In this document: positions 33,560 through 42,952 of the stretch, one piece after another
Numbering within the stretch: the stretch's first letter is position 1
Layout of the letters: every line of letters begins with the position of its first letter
Origin: Clostridium sp. 1001271st1 H5
GTDB lineage: Bacteria; Bacillota; Clostridia; Lachnospirales; Lachnospiraceae
Assembly: GCF_005845215.1 (NCBI RefSeq)
Contig: NZ_SPHO01000001.1
Location: forward strand, 667,146 to 731,145
Reading direction: 5' to 3'
Length of the DNA stretch: 64,000 nt
Program-made: the position numbers and the translations under genes
Notes under the pieces: generated by a model
The model's database searches: none
Seen by the model: only the letters and a program-made list of their open reading frames with translations
What the model was told of the DNA's origin: nothing

Positions 33560-35173
33560 ATGAACATACCAACAAATCTGTTTATGTGGATAATGGCATG
33601 TCTGCCAATCATTGTCCTGCTGCTGTTAATGATCCGGTTCCAGTGGGGGGCTACGGAAGCAGCCCCCGTGGGACTGGCCATCACGATTGTTACCGGCATT
33701 GTATTCTATAAAGCGGATATCAGGCTGCTGGCAGCCGAGAGCGCAAAAGGCATATGGAGCGCGCTGATTATCCTTCTGATTGTATGGACTGCCATTCTTC
33801 TGTACCAGGTGGCGGATGAGGCCCGTGCCTTTCTTGTAATCCGCAACGGGATGAGAAAGCTTCTGCCCAACGAACTTCTGATGGTTCTGGCCCTGGGATG
33901 GATACTGGAGAGCTTTCTCCAGGGAATCACAGGCTTCGGTGTACCGGTGGCAGTGGGAGCGCCCCTGCTCATGGGCATCGGCGTGGTTCCTGTATTTGCG
34001 GTCATCATACCTTTATTGGGGCAGGCGTGGGGCAATACCTTCGGAACCCTGGCAGCTGCCTGGGATGCCCTTGCCATGTCCACGGGACTTGTGCCCGGAA
34101 CACCGGATTATCTGGCGGCAGCCTTCTGGGCAGGGGTGTTCATCTGGATGTGGAATGTGGTGATTGGCCTGGTGATTTGCTGGTTTTACGGAAAAGGAAA
34201 GGCTGTAAAGAAAGGGCTTCCCGCCCTTCTCATCCTGTCCCTGATTCAGGGCGGGGGAGAACTGCTTCTGACCAGGGTTAATACAACCATTGCCTGCTTT
34301 CTTCCGGCCTGCGTATCCCTGGTGGCCCTGTTCCTGATAGGCAGGATGAAGATGTACAGGCAGGAGTGGAGCGTGGAAGACAGCCGGCTGATGGACCGCA
34401 GGAACGCGGCCGGGACATCGGACGGGGCGCCGGCTGACATGACGCTGGTGCAGGCCTTTGTGCCCTATATCCTGCTGACCGCGGTCACCATGGTGGTGCT
34501 GGTGGTACCTCCGGTGAATCATCTGCTGAACCAGGTGTCCATTGGATTTTCCTTTCCGGAGACATCCACCGGGTATGGATTTGTGAACCAGGCATCGGAA
34601 CTTTTTTCGCCTTTGCGGCCCTTCACCCATGCAAGCATGTTCCTGTTCCTGTCATCCATTGCGGGACTGGTATATTTTGGAAGGCACGGATGGATTCGGC
34701 CGGGAGGGGTTAAGCGTGTGTTTGTGCGCTCCGTAACCATGTCCATGCCTTCGGGAATCGCCATCATCGGTCTGGTCATCATGTCCAAAATCATGGGAGG
34801 AACCGGGCAGACCAGCGTGCTGGCGGACGGAATTGCAAGGGTTCTTGGCAAGACCTACGTCATATTGGCTCCCCTGGTGGGAATGGTGGGGTCCTTCATG
34901 ACCGGAAGCAATATGTCATCCAATATTCTCTTCGGGGAATTCCAGGTAACCACTGCCGGCCTGCTTCATCTGAACCAGGCGCCAATCCTGGGAGCACAGA
35001 CAGCGGGCGGTTCCATCGGAAGCGCCATCAGCCCCAGCAATATCATCCTGGGGACCACCACGGCGGGGATCCTGGGCAGCGAGGGACAGGTGCTGAAGAG
35101 AATCATTCCCTTCACCACCATTATGACGCTGGCAATCGGTATAATTGTGTTTCTGACAGTGGCTGTCTCATGA
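33560..35173 (+). CDS. L-lactate permease-family transporter
   Basis: The 537-residue membrane protein has about 12-14 helices and LctP motifs: SFLQGITGFGVPVAVGAPLL, AWGNTFGTLAAAWDAL, and a C-terminal MTGSNMSSNILFGEFQ with SIGSAISPSNIILGTT. Family members carry lactate or glycolate. In this operon it sits directly behind carbamate kinase (14 bp). Oxamate, a pathway end product, is a close structural analogue of pyruvate and lactate, so oxamate export is a reasonable proposal. Glyoxylate or glycolate transport is the alternative. Confidence 0.85.
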   Translation: MNIPTNLFMWIMACLPIIVLLLLMIRFQWGATEAAPVGLAITIVTGIVFYKADIRLLAAESAKGIWSALIILLIVWTAILLYQVADEARAFLVIRNGMRKLLPNELLMVLALGWILESFLQGITGFGVPVAVGAPLLMGIGVVPVFAVIIPLLGQAWGNTFGTLAAAWDALAMSTGLVPGTPDYLAAAFWAGVFIWMWNVVIGLVICWFYGKGKAVKKGLPALLILSLIQGGGELLLTRVNTTIACFLPACVSLVALFLIGRMKMYRQEWSVEDSRLMDRRNAAGTSDGAPADMTLVQAFVPYILLTAVTMVVLVVPPVNHLLNQVSIGFSFPETSTGYGFVNQASELFSPLRPFTHASMFLFLSSIAGLVYFGRHGWIRPGGVKRVFVRSVTMSMPSGIAIIGLVIMSKIMGGTGQTSVLADGIARVLGKTYVILAPLVGMVGSFMTGSNMSSNILFGEFQVTTAGLLHLNQAPILGAQTAGGSIGSAISPSNIILGTTTAGILGSEGQVLKRIIPFTTIMTLAIGIIVFLTVAVS

Positions 35174-35209
35174 CACGCAGGCAGCACAGGGGGAAAGAGA
35201 GGATACTGT

Positions 35210-35422
35210 ATGGAGACAGAGAAGTTTTTTAAGACAAAGGGGGGCAGGCTGACCGTGGCCTTTGCAGCCATCCTGGCGGCGTTTGCCCTGATTCTGACAG
35301 AGCTTAGGATGCCGGGAGACGGGTCGTGCCTGTCCGGGTTTATCCTGCTGGTAGCGGCCATGCTGTACTCGCCGTTTAAGGTATATGTGATAGACAGAAA
35401 GAAGTCAAAAGAAATAAAATAG
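35210..35422 (+). CDS. Small membrane protein (70 aa)
   Basis: Two hydrophobic segments (VAFAAILAAFALILTEL and CLSGFILLVAAMLYSPF) and a basic C-terminal tail. It is placed in the operon 36 bp after the transporter and 46 bp before allC, with GAGAGG upstream. No family recognised. It may be an accessory subunit of the neighbouring permease (inference). Confidence 0.6.
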   Translation: METEKFFKTKGGRLTVAFAAILAAFALILTELRMPGDGSCLSGFILLVAAMLYSPFKVYVIDRKKSKEIK

Positions 35423-35468
35423 AGGGAATGGAAGGGCGTTCCCAAAAAAGAACAGAGAGGGTATAGGA

Positions 35469-36710
35469 ATGGTAATTGAGGATATAACAGGCAGAATTGC
35501 CAGGGATTTGGAGCATTTAAAACAGTATACTGCAACACCGGGGAACGGCTGCACCAGACTTCCGTTCACAAAAGAAGCCAGACAGGCCGTGGAGTATCTG
35601 AAGGAGCTGATGACAGAGAGCGGGCTGCAGGTGCGGGAGGACGCTGCCGGCAATGTGTTTGGGGTACTGCAGGGCGAAGACCCTGACGCTCCCTGCGTCA
35701 TGATGGGCTCCCACTATGACTCTGTGTACAACGGAGGGGATTACGACGGAATAGCGGGCGTTATATGCGCCATTGAGGTGGCCCGTCTCCTGACAGAGGA
35801 GGGAATCAGGCCCAAAAGGGATTTTGTGGTGGCAGGGTTCTGCGATGAAGAGGGAACCCGGTTCGGAACAGGATACTTTGGTTCAGGAGCCATCCTGGGG
35901 CACCGGGACGTGGAATACACCAAGAAATTCCGGGATAAGGACGGCATATCCATCTATGAAGCCATGAAGGAATACGGGATGGACCCGGAGCGGATTGGGG
36001 AGGCTGTCTGGGAGAAGGGCAGGATTGGCTGCTTCCTGGAAGCGCATATTGAGCAGGGACCGGTCCTGGACACGGAAGGAACCGAGATAGGGCTGGTAGA
36101 CTGTATTGTGGGCATCCAGCGGTACATGGTGACCGTACACGGCAGGGCCGACCATGCGGGAACCACTCCCATGGATATGAGGATGGACCCTGTGGACGCA
36201 GCTTCAAAGGTTATCTCCAGAATCGCGGACTGGGCCAGGGAAAAGGCGGACGGAACCGTTGCCACCGTGGGATATGTGAATACCATACCGGGGGGAATGA
36301 ACATTGTGGCGGATACAGCGGAGTTTACCGTGGATATCCGTTCCAGGAATAACGACAACATAAACGACATTGCAGCCAGGATAAGAAAAGCCCTGGAACG
36401 GGCTGTAAAGGAGTACGGCGGCAGCTTTGACATGGAGAATAAGCTGACCATTACACCGGTGGAGCTTTCAAAGGAAATGCTGGACGTGATGGAGGAAGAG
36501 TGCAGGAGCCGGGGCTACAGCTGCAGGCGCATGTTAAGCGGCGCAGGCCATGATGCCCTGGAAATCGGGCAGGTGCTTCCCACGGTCATGCTGTTTGTTC
36601 CGAGCAAGGACGGACGGAGTCATTGTCCGGTTGAGTTTACCAGATACAGCGACCTGGCCAAGGCAGCGGTGGTCATGGAAAGGCTGGCGAAAGAAAAGGT
36701 TTTGGCATAA
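35469..36710 (+). CDS. allC: Allantoate amidohydrolase (M20 family)
   Basis: This 413-residue zinc amidohydrolase carries GSHYDSVYNGGDYDG (His and Asp ligands), DEEGTRFGTG (Glu base and ligand), AHIEQGPVL, the dimerisation-domain HAGTTPMDMRMDP, LSGAGHDALEI, and the late His ligand in SKDGRSHCPVEF. All expected AllC residues are kept. It converts allantoate to (S)-ureidoglycine, CO2 and ammonia. It is last in the allE operon. The paralogue at 38668 differs in the GAGHD motif. Confidence 0.88.
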   Translation: MVIEDITGRIARDLEHLKQYTATPGNGCTRLPFTKEARQAVEYLKELMTESGLQVREDAAGNVFGVLQGEDPDAPCVMMGSHYDSVYNGGDYDGIAGVICAIEVARLLTEEGIRPKRDFVVAGFCDEEGTRFGTGYFGSGAILGHRDVEYTKKFRDKDGISIYEAMKEYGMDPERIGEAVWEKGRIGCFLEAHIEQGPVLDTEGTEIGLVDCIVGIQRYMVTVHGRADHAGTTPMDMRMDPVDAASKVISRIADWAREKADGTVATVGYVNTIPGGMNIVADTAEFTVDIRSRNNDNINDIAARIRKALERAVKEYGGSFDMENKLTITPVELSKEMLDVMEEECRSRGYSCRRMLSGAGHDALEIGQVLPTVMLFVPSKDGRSHCPVEFTRYSDLAKAAVVMERLAKEKVLA

Positions 36711-36727
36711 CATATAAATATAGAAAA

Positions 36728-36763
36728 GACACAGGCGCAAGAATACTTGTATGCGTCTGTGTC
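36728..36763. terminator. Inverted repeat between allC and pucR
   Basis: GACACAGGCGCA (36728-36739) and TGCGTCTGTGTC (36752-36763) form a 12-bp stem with one G-U pair. There is no clear T-tract. It may be a weak terminator or an operator in front of the regulator gene; TATAAT follows at 36773. Confidence 0.5.
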
Positions 36764-36822
36764 TGTTCGTGTTATAATGAATGGTAACGTTGACCGGGCA
36801 AATAAAGGCGGTGGGGATGAAG

Positions 36823-38493
36823 ATGGGATTAACGGTAAGAGAACTTCTTTTGACAGATGAAATGAAGGAAATAAAGGTACTTGGAGGCAGCAGGGGACTG
36901 GACAGGGAAATCAAAGGCGTGACAATCATCGAGGCGCCGGACATTGTAAAGTTTATTGACGGAGGCGAGGTTCTGCTGACTGGTTTGTATGCATTCCGGT
37001 CCTGTACGGTAGAAGAATTCCGCACATATATTAACGAGCTGACAAGAAAGAGCGTCAGCGCCCTTGTGTTAAAGCGGGGCAGAGAGGTGGACAATGCAGA
37101 CACCAAGATTGAGCTGCTGTTTGCCTTTGCAGAGGAACATGACATCCCGGTTCTGGAGGTTCCTTTTGAGGTTTCCTTCAGGGATATCATGAGCCTGATT
37201 ATGGAACGGCTGTTCAACGAGGAGGTAACCAGGCTTAAGTATTTTAAGACCACCCATGACAATTTCGCCGCCCTGGCCATTGCGCCTGATTCCACGGGAA
37301 AAGGGGTGGATGAGATACTGGATGTGCTGTCAAAGCTGATTCGCAATCCGGTGGCGGTTTTCAACCAGAACCTGTCCTGTCTGGCAGCCACGGACCAGGC
37401 GTCCAGGGAATTTGCTGTCAGCAGGGACGCAGTGCCTTTTGAGCCGGGTACTTATTCAAACTACACCTATATGAGACAGACAGGGGAGGTTTCCCAATGT
37501 CTGATTCAGGTAAAGATGAGTTTCCGGGAAAAGATATACCTGGTAGTGACAGAGTTAAACCAGCCCTTTGGGACCATGGACTGCATTGCCGCGGAGAGCG
37601 CCATCACGGCCCTGCGGTTTGAATTTTCCAGGCAGTATGCGGTGACGGAACTGGAGAAGAAGTTCCAGAATGATATTATACACAATATTCTGAACGGAAA
37701 AATACATTCCATGGGAGAGCTTCAGAAGAATACCAGCCTTCTGGGGGTTGACATCAACGGCAGCTACCGGGTCATTGTATTCGGAATGACAAACGAGAGC
37801 ATGGCCAGAGGGGATTTTAAGGCAAAGGTAAAGGATATCGATGTATTGAGCGATTTAATCCGGAGCCGTATATCCAAAGCTAAAATTCATAACGACCTTG
37901 ATAAGATTGTAGTGATACAGGAGGTGGACCGGGAACAGACCCAGGAAGAATACCGCAAAAACATTAAAAAGATAGCGGAACAGGTCCAGGGGGATGTGGC
38001 TAGATATAACAAGTATCTCAAGATTAAGGCAGGGGCAGGGAGAGTGGTGGACGGCATCATCAATCTTCCGGAGAGCTTTAAAGAGGCTAACGAGGCATTT
38101 ATGTTTGTGGATGTGGCGGGAGAGACGCCGGAGGACGGCAGCCCCCAGATTATGCTGTTTGCGGACCTGGGTATATTTAAGCTGCTGTGCCAGTTAAGCG
38201 ACCCGTCCATGCTGCTGGAGTATGTGCCGGAGGGACTTCAGAAGCTTTATAACTATAAAAAGCCCCAGAGGGATGACCTGATTATTACCCTGAGGGCGTA
38301 CCTGGACCGGAACCTGAACCTTTCCAAGACAGCCCAGGACCTTTACGTGCACTATAAGACCGCTGTCTACCGCATTGAAAAGATAGAAAAAATAACCGGA
38401 ATTGATTTTGACAATGCCAACGAGGTGCTGGCTGTGCGGATTGGTCTGGTGGTGTATAAAATGATAGAGAATTACAACAAGGACTTCATATAG
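36823..38493 (+). CDS. PucR-family regulator of the ureide locus
   Basis: The protein has about 556 residues: an N-terminal PucR sensory domain (about 1-130: LTVRELLLTDEMKEIKVLGG), a central CdaR GGDEF-like domain, and a C-terminal PucR HTH (LIITLRAYLDRNLNLSKTAQ, then LYVHYKTAVYRIEKIEKITG). PucR activates purine-degradation genes in Bacillus in response to allantoin-type effectors. ATG 36823 is preceded by GGTGGGG; the open frame starts at 36781 without a ribosome-binding site. It lies between the two catabolic operons and probably controls both. Confidence 0.85.
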   Translation: MGLTVRELLLTDEMKEIKVLGGSRGLDREIKGVTIIEAPDIVKFIDGGEVLLTGLYAFRSCTVEEFRTYINELTRKSVSALVLKRGREVDNADTKIELLFAFAEEHDIPVLEVPFEVSFRDIMSLIMERLFNEEVTRLKYFKTTHDNFAALAIAPDSTGKGVDEILDVLSKLIRNPVAVFNQNLSCLAATDQASREFAVSRDAVPFEPGTYSNYTYMRQTGEVSQCLIQVKMSFREKIYLVVTELNQPFGTMDCIAAESAITALRFEFSRQYAVTELEKKFQNDIIHNILNGKIHSMGELQKNTSLLGVDINGSYRVIVFGMTNESMARGDFKAKVKDIDVLSDLIRSRISKAKIHNDLDKIVVIQEVDREQTQEEYRKNIKKIAEQVQGDVARYNKYLKIKAGAGRVVDGIINLPESFKEANEAFMFVDVAGETPEDGSPQIMLFADLGIFKLLCQLSDPSMLLEYVPEGLQKLYNYKKPQRDDLIITLRAYLDRNLNLSKTAQDLYVHYKTAVYRIEKIEKITGIDFDNANEVLAVRIGLVVYKMIENYNKDFI

Positions 38494-38499
38494 AGGCAG

Positions 38500-38544
38500 G
38501 AGAGATAGTTTATCCAGACTAGATAAATTATCTCTCTATTTTTA
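38500..38544 (+). terminator. Intrinsic terminator after pucR
   Basis: GAGAGATAGTTTATC (38500-38514) pairs with GATAAATTATCTCTC (38522-38536) with one mismatch, followed by TATTTTTA. It separates the classical ureide genes from the ETF operon. A TATAAT occurs near 38580, but I see no good -35. Confidence 0.8.
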
Positions 38545-38667
38545 TCTGTTTGCTCCGATGTAATCCGTTAAAATATTATCTATAATGTGCAATATAGATA
38601 AGAAGTACAGAAAAGAAATATAGGGCGTGTACAAGATTGCCAACAATCGGAAGCAAGGAGGGGTTAA

Positions 38668-39903
38668 ATGGATATCAATTTAGACAGGATTCTTAACCGG
38701 CTGGAAGAACTGTACCAATGCGGGGCCCAGGAAGACGGGACATTCACCCGTATGGCCTATTCGCCGGAGGACAGGAAAGGACGGGAGACTTTTATAGGAT
38801 ATTTCCGGGAACTGGGAATCGAATCAAGAATGGATGCAGCCGGAAACCTGATTGCCAGACTGGAGGGAGAGGACCCGGACCTGCCGGCTATTATGACAGG
38901 CTCCCATCTGGACACGGTGCCGGACGGCGGAAGGTATGACGGGGCCCTGGGCTGCGTGGCCGGACTGGAGGTGTGCCAGACGCTGCTTGAGAGCGGCAGA
39001 AAGCTGCGCCATCCCCTGGAGGTTGTGGTATTTACGGATGAGGAAGGCTTCCGGTTCGGAAGCGGTATGCTGGGAAGCGGCGCCATGTGCGGCCAGGACC
39101 TTCACGTCAGCGGGGAAGACCAGGACATGTACGGCCAGTCCAGAGAGGATGTGCTTAAGGCCTGCGGATTAAAGGTGGCGGACCTGGGAAATGCCAGGAG
39201 GTCCGCTGAATCAGTACACTGTTTCCTGGAGCTTCATGTGGAACAGGGGGCCTCCCTTTACAAGAACCGGATTCCCGTGGGCGTGGTTACATCCATTGCA
39301 GGGGTGAGCCGGTTTGAAATCAAAGTTACGGGAGAGGCCAACCATGCGGGAAGCACGGTGATGGAGGACAGAAAGGATGCGCTGGTGGCTGCCGCCAGAT
39401 TCGTGGCCCAGGTTCCGGAGATAGTGGCCATGTACGGCAATCCGTTTACAGTTGCCACCGTGGGAACCATGAAGGTGGTGCCCAACTCCGTGAATGTAAT
39501 TCCTGGGGAGGCCGGCTTCCACCTGGAGATACGTGACCAGGATGAAAAAATTATGGAGACCATAGAGCAGAAACTGAGGGAATGCCTGGATGAAATCTGC
39601 CGGGAGATGGGGGAGGAGTACAGCTTCAACCGGTTCTCCTACCATGAGCCTGCGCCGATGACGGAATGGGTAAGGGATGCCGTTGAGGCGTCCGTCAGGA
39701 AACTGGATATTCCGTATGCCAAAGTCCCAAGCGGGGCCTTCCATGATTCGCTGCTCATGACAACGGTTTTCCCCACAGGAATGATATTTGTTCCGAGCGT
39801 GGGCGGAATCAGCCATTCCAGACATGAGTTTACAGAGGGAAAGGATATTGGGCTGGGATGCAGGGTGCTGCTGGAGACAGTCCTTCGCGCAGACAATCTA
39901 TAA
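38668..39903 (+). CDS. M20-family amidohydrolase (ureido/N-carbamoyl hydrolase), second copy
   Basis: The 411-residue protein is related to AllC: GSHLDTVPDGGRYDG, DEEGFRFGSG, LHVEQGASL, HAGSTVMEDRKDA and ISHSRHEF provide the zinc and base residues. AllC has SGAGHDAL whereas this enzyme has SGAFHDSL, a change in the substrate-gripping loop. It thus probably acts on a different ureido compound, such as an N-carbamoyl amino acid or ureidoglycolate. AGGAGG precedes ATG 38668. It opens an operon with an FAD oxidoreductase, EtfBA and a nitroreductase. Confidence 0.83.
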   Translation: MDINLDRILNRLEELYQCGAQEDGTFTRMAYSPEDRKGRETFIGYFRELGIESRMDAAGNLIARLEGEDPDLPAIMTGSHLDTVPDGGRYDGALGCVAGLEVCQTLLESGRKLRHPLEVVVFTDEEGFRFGSGMLGSGAMCGQDLHVSGEDQDMYGQSREDVLKACGLKVADLGNARRSAESVHCFLELHVEQGASLYKNRIPVGVVTSIAGVSRFEIKVTGEANHAGSTVMEDRKDALVAAARFVAQVPEIVAMYGNPFTVATVGTMKVVPNSVNVIPGEAGFHLEIRDQDEKIMETIEQKLRECLDEICREMGEEYSFNRFSYHEPAPMTEWVRDAVEASVRKLDIPYAKVPSGAFHDSLLMTTVFPTGMIFVPSVGGISHSRHEFTEGKDIGLGCRVLLETVLRADNL

Positions 39904-39950
39904 GCACTGTAAAAAACAATAAAAATAAAATGTGAAAGGCAGGTAATGTT

Positions 39951-41111
39951 ATGGAAAAGAAAAGAATTGGTATTATTGGCGGAGGTATTTCAGGAACATG
40001 TCTCGGATATCATCTGAGCCTTTATGACAATGCTGAGGTCATTGTATTTGAGAAGGATACCATTGGCGGGGCTTCCACGGCCAAGTCCGCAGGAACCGTA
40101 TGTCTCTTTGATGATTCGCTGAGAAACAGATACTGGGACGTAAGGTTATATGGTTTTGAGTCATATCTGAAGATGGAAGCAGAGGAAAAGGGCTCTGCCG
40201 GGTTTGACAAGACAGGAACCCTGGTGGTTGCAACCGACGAGAAGGTAGAGGCTACCATTAAGACCGGCATTGCGCTGGCAAAGGCAGCCGGTTATACAGG
40301 CGAGTACATAACGGACAAGGACAGGATTAAGGAAATCCTTCCTGATATCTCCACAGACAATATCCTGGGCGCAGGCTACACACAGGATGACGGATACTTT
40401 GACGGAACCATGATTTCCAATACCTATGCAAAGAAGATGCAGAAGAACGGCGGCGTTATCAGGACCGGCGTGAAGGTGACGGAGGTTCTGAAAGAAGGAA
40501 ATAAGATTAAAGGCCTTAAGACAAACGACGGCCAGGAATACGAATTTGACTATGTGGTGGACTGTACCGGTCCATGGAGCAAATTTACCGGCGAGATGGT
40601 GGGCATGGACGTGCCGATTTGGCATACAAAGGCAGAAGCATTCTTTTTATGCCCTCCTGGAAAGAAATTAGGATATACCTTCCCGGTGCTGAAATATCCG
40701 GCCTTTTACGCCCTCCGCGCAGGAGACAATATCTTTATCTGCAAGTCCCATCTTTCCATGGACCTGAACAATCCCATGCATGCGGGACAGTGGAATCCGG
40801 ACAAGCTTCCTGCCACAGGCGGAACCGACGATTACTTTATTGATTTCCTGTTAGACCAGCTGGAGTGCAGGGTGCCGGGCATTGTGGACAGCGGACTGGT
40901 ATCATCCTGGCTGTCATACCGTGCAGAGCCAAAGGACTTCCTTCCCATTTTAGGCGAGACGCCGGTGGAGGGCTATATCCTGGCAACCGGTTACGGCGGC
41001 AACGGCGTTATCGAGGCGCCGGCTGCCAGCAGGGACCTTGCAAAATTCATTATGCGGGGGGAGAAGACACCGCTATTGGAAGACTGGGCATTTGAGCGTC
41101 TGTTAAAATAA
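39951..41111 (+). CDS. DAO-family FAD-dependent oxidoreductase
   Basis: The 386-residue protein has the dinucleotide motif IGIIGGGISGTCLGYHLS at its N-terminus and the DAO-family C-terminal FAD contact ILATGYGGNGVIEAP. It is similar in layout to glycine/sarcosine oxidases and D-amino-acid dehydrogenases, which oxidise C-N bonds. In an anaerobe oxygen is not the acceptor, and the next two genes encode an electron-transfer flavoprotein, so it is probably an ETF-linked dehydrogenase. The upstream amidohydrolase would supply its amine substrate. Substrate unknown. Confidence 0.82.
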   Translation: MEKKRIGIIGGGISGTCLGYHLSLYDNAEVIVFEKDTIGGASTAKSAGTVCLFDDSLRNRYWDVRLYGFESYLKMEAEEKGSAGFDKTGTLVVATDEKVEATIKTGIALAKAAGYTGEYITDKDRIKEILPDISTDNILGAGYTQDDGYFDGTMISNTYAKKMQKNGGVIRTGVKVTEVLKEGNKIKGLKTNDGQEYEFDYVVDCTGPWSKFTGEMVGMDVPIWHTKAEAFFLCPPGKKLGYTFPVLKYPAFYALRAGDNIFICKSHLSMDLNNPMHAGQWNPDKLPATGGTDDYFIDFLLDQLECRVPGIVDSGLVSSWLSYRAEPKDFLPILGETPVEGYILATGYGGNGVIEAPAASRDLAKFIMRGEKTPLLEDWAFERLLK

Positions 41112-41134
41112 GAAGGCAGCGGAGAGGAGAAAAT

Positions 41135-41929
41135 ATGGATATAGCGGTTCTTATAAAACAGGTTCCTGTTTCCAATGATGTTTCCGTGGACCCCGTGACC
41201 CATGCCCTGATTCGTTCCAGTTCAGAGGGCATGATTAACCCTGCGGACCTGAACGCAATTGAGGCTGCCATGGTTTTAAAGGAACAGACAGGCGGCAAGG
41301 TGACCGTATTCACCATGGGACCGGCTGATGCTGAGAAGGCGTTACGGGACGCCATGGCTCTGGGATGCGATGAGAGCTGCCTCATCACGGACCGGTGTCT
41401 TGCAGGAGGAGATACCATTGCAACGGCCAGGGTGCTGGCAAAAAGCATTGAGAGATATGGAACATTTGACCTGCTCTTAAGCGGTGCGCTGTCTGCGGAC
41501 GGCGCCACCGGACAGGTGGGTGCCATGGTGGCGGAATATATGGGCATCCCCCATGTGGCTGAGGTACAGGGACTCTTATACGATGAGGGCGGCAAGGACT
41601 GTATCACGGCTGTGAAAAAGTATCAGGGCATGGAGTGGAAGATTAAGGCGTCCCTGCCTGCCCTGGTGAGCATATGCTTCGGAAGCAATGAGCCGCGTCT
41701 GGCAACCCTGCGCTCCAAGAGGGCGGCCAAGAACAAGCCCCTGGAGGTATATACCAATGCAGAGCTTCAGCTGGCGGCGGAGGAGATTGGCCTTCCCGGC
41801 TCTCCCACAGAGGTAACGGATTCATTCCAGCCTGAGAGCACCAGAAAAGCCCGGATGCTTACGGGCACGCCGGAGGAGCTGGCGGCCAGACTCAAGGAGC
41901 TGATTGAGATTGAGAAAGGAAAAGAATAG
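41135..41929 (+). CDS. etfB: Electron transfer flavoprotein beta subunit
   Basis: The 264-residue protein has the EtfB start DIAVLIKQVPVSND, VTVFTMGPADAEKALRDAMA, and the nucleotide-binding loop LSGALSADGATGQVGAMVAE. EtfB binds AMP in classical ETFs or a second FAD in electron-bifurcating ones; I cannot tell which by eye. It is followed immediately (0 bp) by etfA. It should accept electrons from the preceding FAD enzyme. Confidence 0.88.
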   Translation: MDIAVLIKQVPVSNDVSVDPVTHALIRSSSEGMINPADLNAIEAAMVLKEQTGGKVTVFTMGPADAEKALRDAMALGCDESCLITDRCLAGGDTIATARVLAKSIERYGTFDLLLSGALSADGATGQVGAMVAEYMGIPHVAEVQGLLYDEGGKDCITAVKKYQGMEWKIKASLPALVSICFGSNEPRLATLRSKRAAKNKPLEVYTNAELQLAAEEIGLPGSPTEVTDSFQPESTRKARMLTGTPEELAARLKELIEIEKGKE

Positions 41930-42913
41930 ATGGCGAACGGAATTTGTGTTTTTGCAGAAAATTATAATGGGAATTTAGAACCCGTTGTGGCAGAACTGGT
42001 CCGCGCAGCCCATTGCATCAAGGAAACCACCGGTGAAAAGATACAGGCCGCTGTCCTGGCCAGGGACGGTAAGAACCTGGTGGCCCAGCTGGAACAGCTT
42101 GGGGTTGATGAGATATATGTGGTGGAGACAGACAGGGACTGCCTGTTCCAGGATGACGCGGTAAGCCAGGTGATGGCGGAAATGCTGAAACGCATGGAAC
42201 CTTCCAGCGTGCTGATTCCGGCCACTCCCACAGGCCGCTCCGTCTTTTCCAGAGTGGCTGCCCGTCTGGGCTGCGGTATGACGGCGGACTGCACGGAATT
42301 AGCCGTGGACACCAGGGAGGACGGCAGCTTTTACATCAAGCAGAACAAGCCCTCCTTTGGGGAAAATGTATTTGTCACCATTGTGACAAAGAAAGGGGTC
42401 TATCCCCAGATGATGACAGTAAGGCCCGGCGTGTACACTCCCTATGAGGCGGAGGAGGGCAGAAGGGCGGATGTTGTATATTATAAAGACATCGCCCTCC
42501 CGGAATCCGGGATTCAGGTAATGTCGAGCGCGCCTGCATTAAGCGATACGGACAGCATCCTGGCAGCAGAGGTTGTGGTGGTCGGCGGACGCGGCGCTGA
42601 GAGCGAGGAAAACTTTACGCTCTTAAAAAAGTTTGCCGAAAAGCTGGAAGCTGCAATCGGAGGCACCAGGCCGCTGGCAGATACCGGATTCATTCCATTT
42701 GAGCACCAGATTGGACAGACCGGATTCACCATACGGCCCAAGGTCTGCATCTCCCTGGGCGTATCCGGAGCCATCCAGCACACGGAAGGCATAAAAGACA
42801 CCAAGCTGTTTGTGGCAATCAACCAGGATGAAAGCGCGCCGATATTCAATATTGCGGATTACGGCATGGTCTGCGATATGAAGGATGTGCTGGAAGCTTA
42901 CATGAAGCTGTAA
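41930..42913 (+). CDS. etfA: Electron transfer flavoprotein alpha subunit
   Basis: The 327-residue protein has an N-terminal Rossmann-like domain and the C-terminal FAD domain with GQTGFTIRPKVCISLGVSGA, IQHTEGIKDTKLFVAINQDE and SAPIFNIADYGMV. This signature is diagnostic of EtfA. It pairs with EtfB. No ferredoxin domain is fused at the N-terminus. No ETF:quinone oxidoreductase or Rnf gene is in the window, so the onward electron acceptor must be elsewhere, or be the nitroreductase encoded next. Confidence 0.88.
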   Translation: MANGICVFAENYNGNLEPVVAELVRAAHCIKETTGEKIQAAVLARDGKNLVAQLEQLGVDEIYVVETDRDCLFQDDAVSQVMAEMLKRMEPSSVLIPATPTGRSVFSRVAARLGCGMTADCTELAVDTREDGSFYIKQNKPSFGENVFVTIVTKKGVYPQMMTVRPGVYTPYEAEEGRRADVVYYKDIALPESGIQVMSSAPALSDTDSILAAEVVVVGGRGAESEENFTLLKKFAEKLEAAIGGTRPLADTGFIPFEHQIGQTGFTIRPKVCISLGVSGAIQHTEGIKDTKLFVAINQDESAPIFNIADYGMVCDMKDVLEAYMKL

Positions 42914-42952
42914 GCCGGAGCCGCGGTATGCACCGGCAGAAAGGAAGGGACC

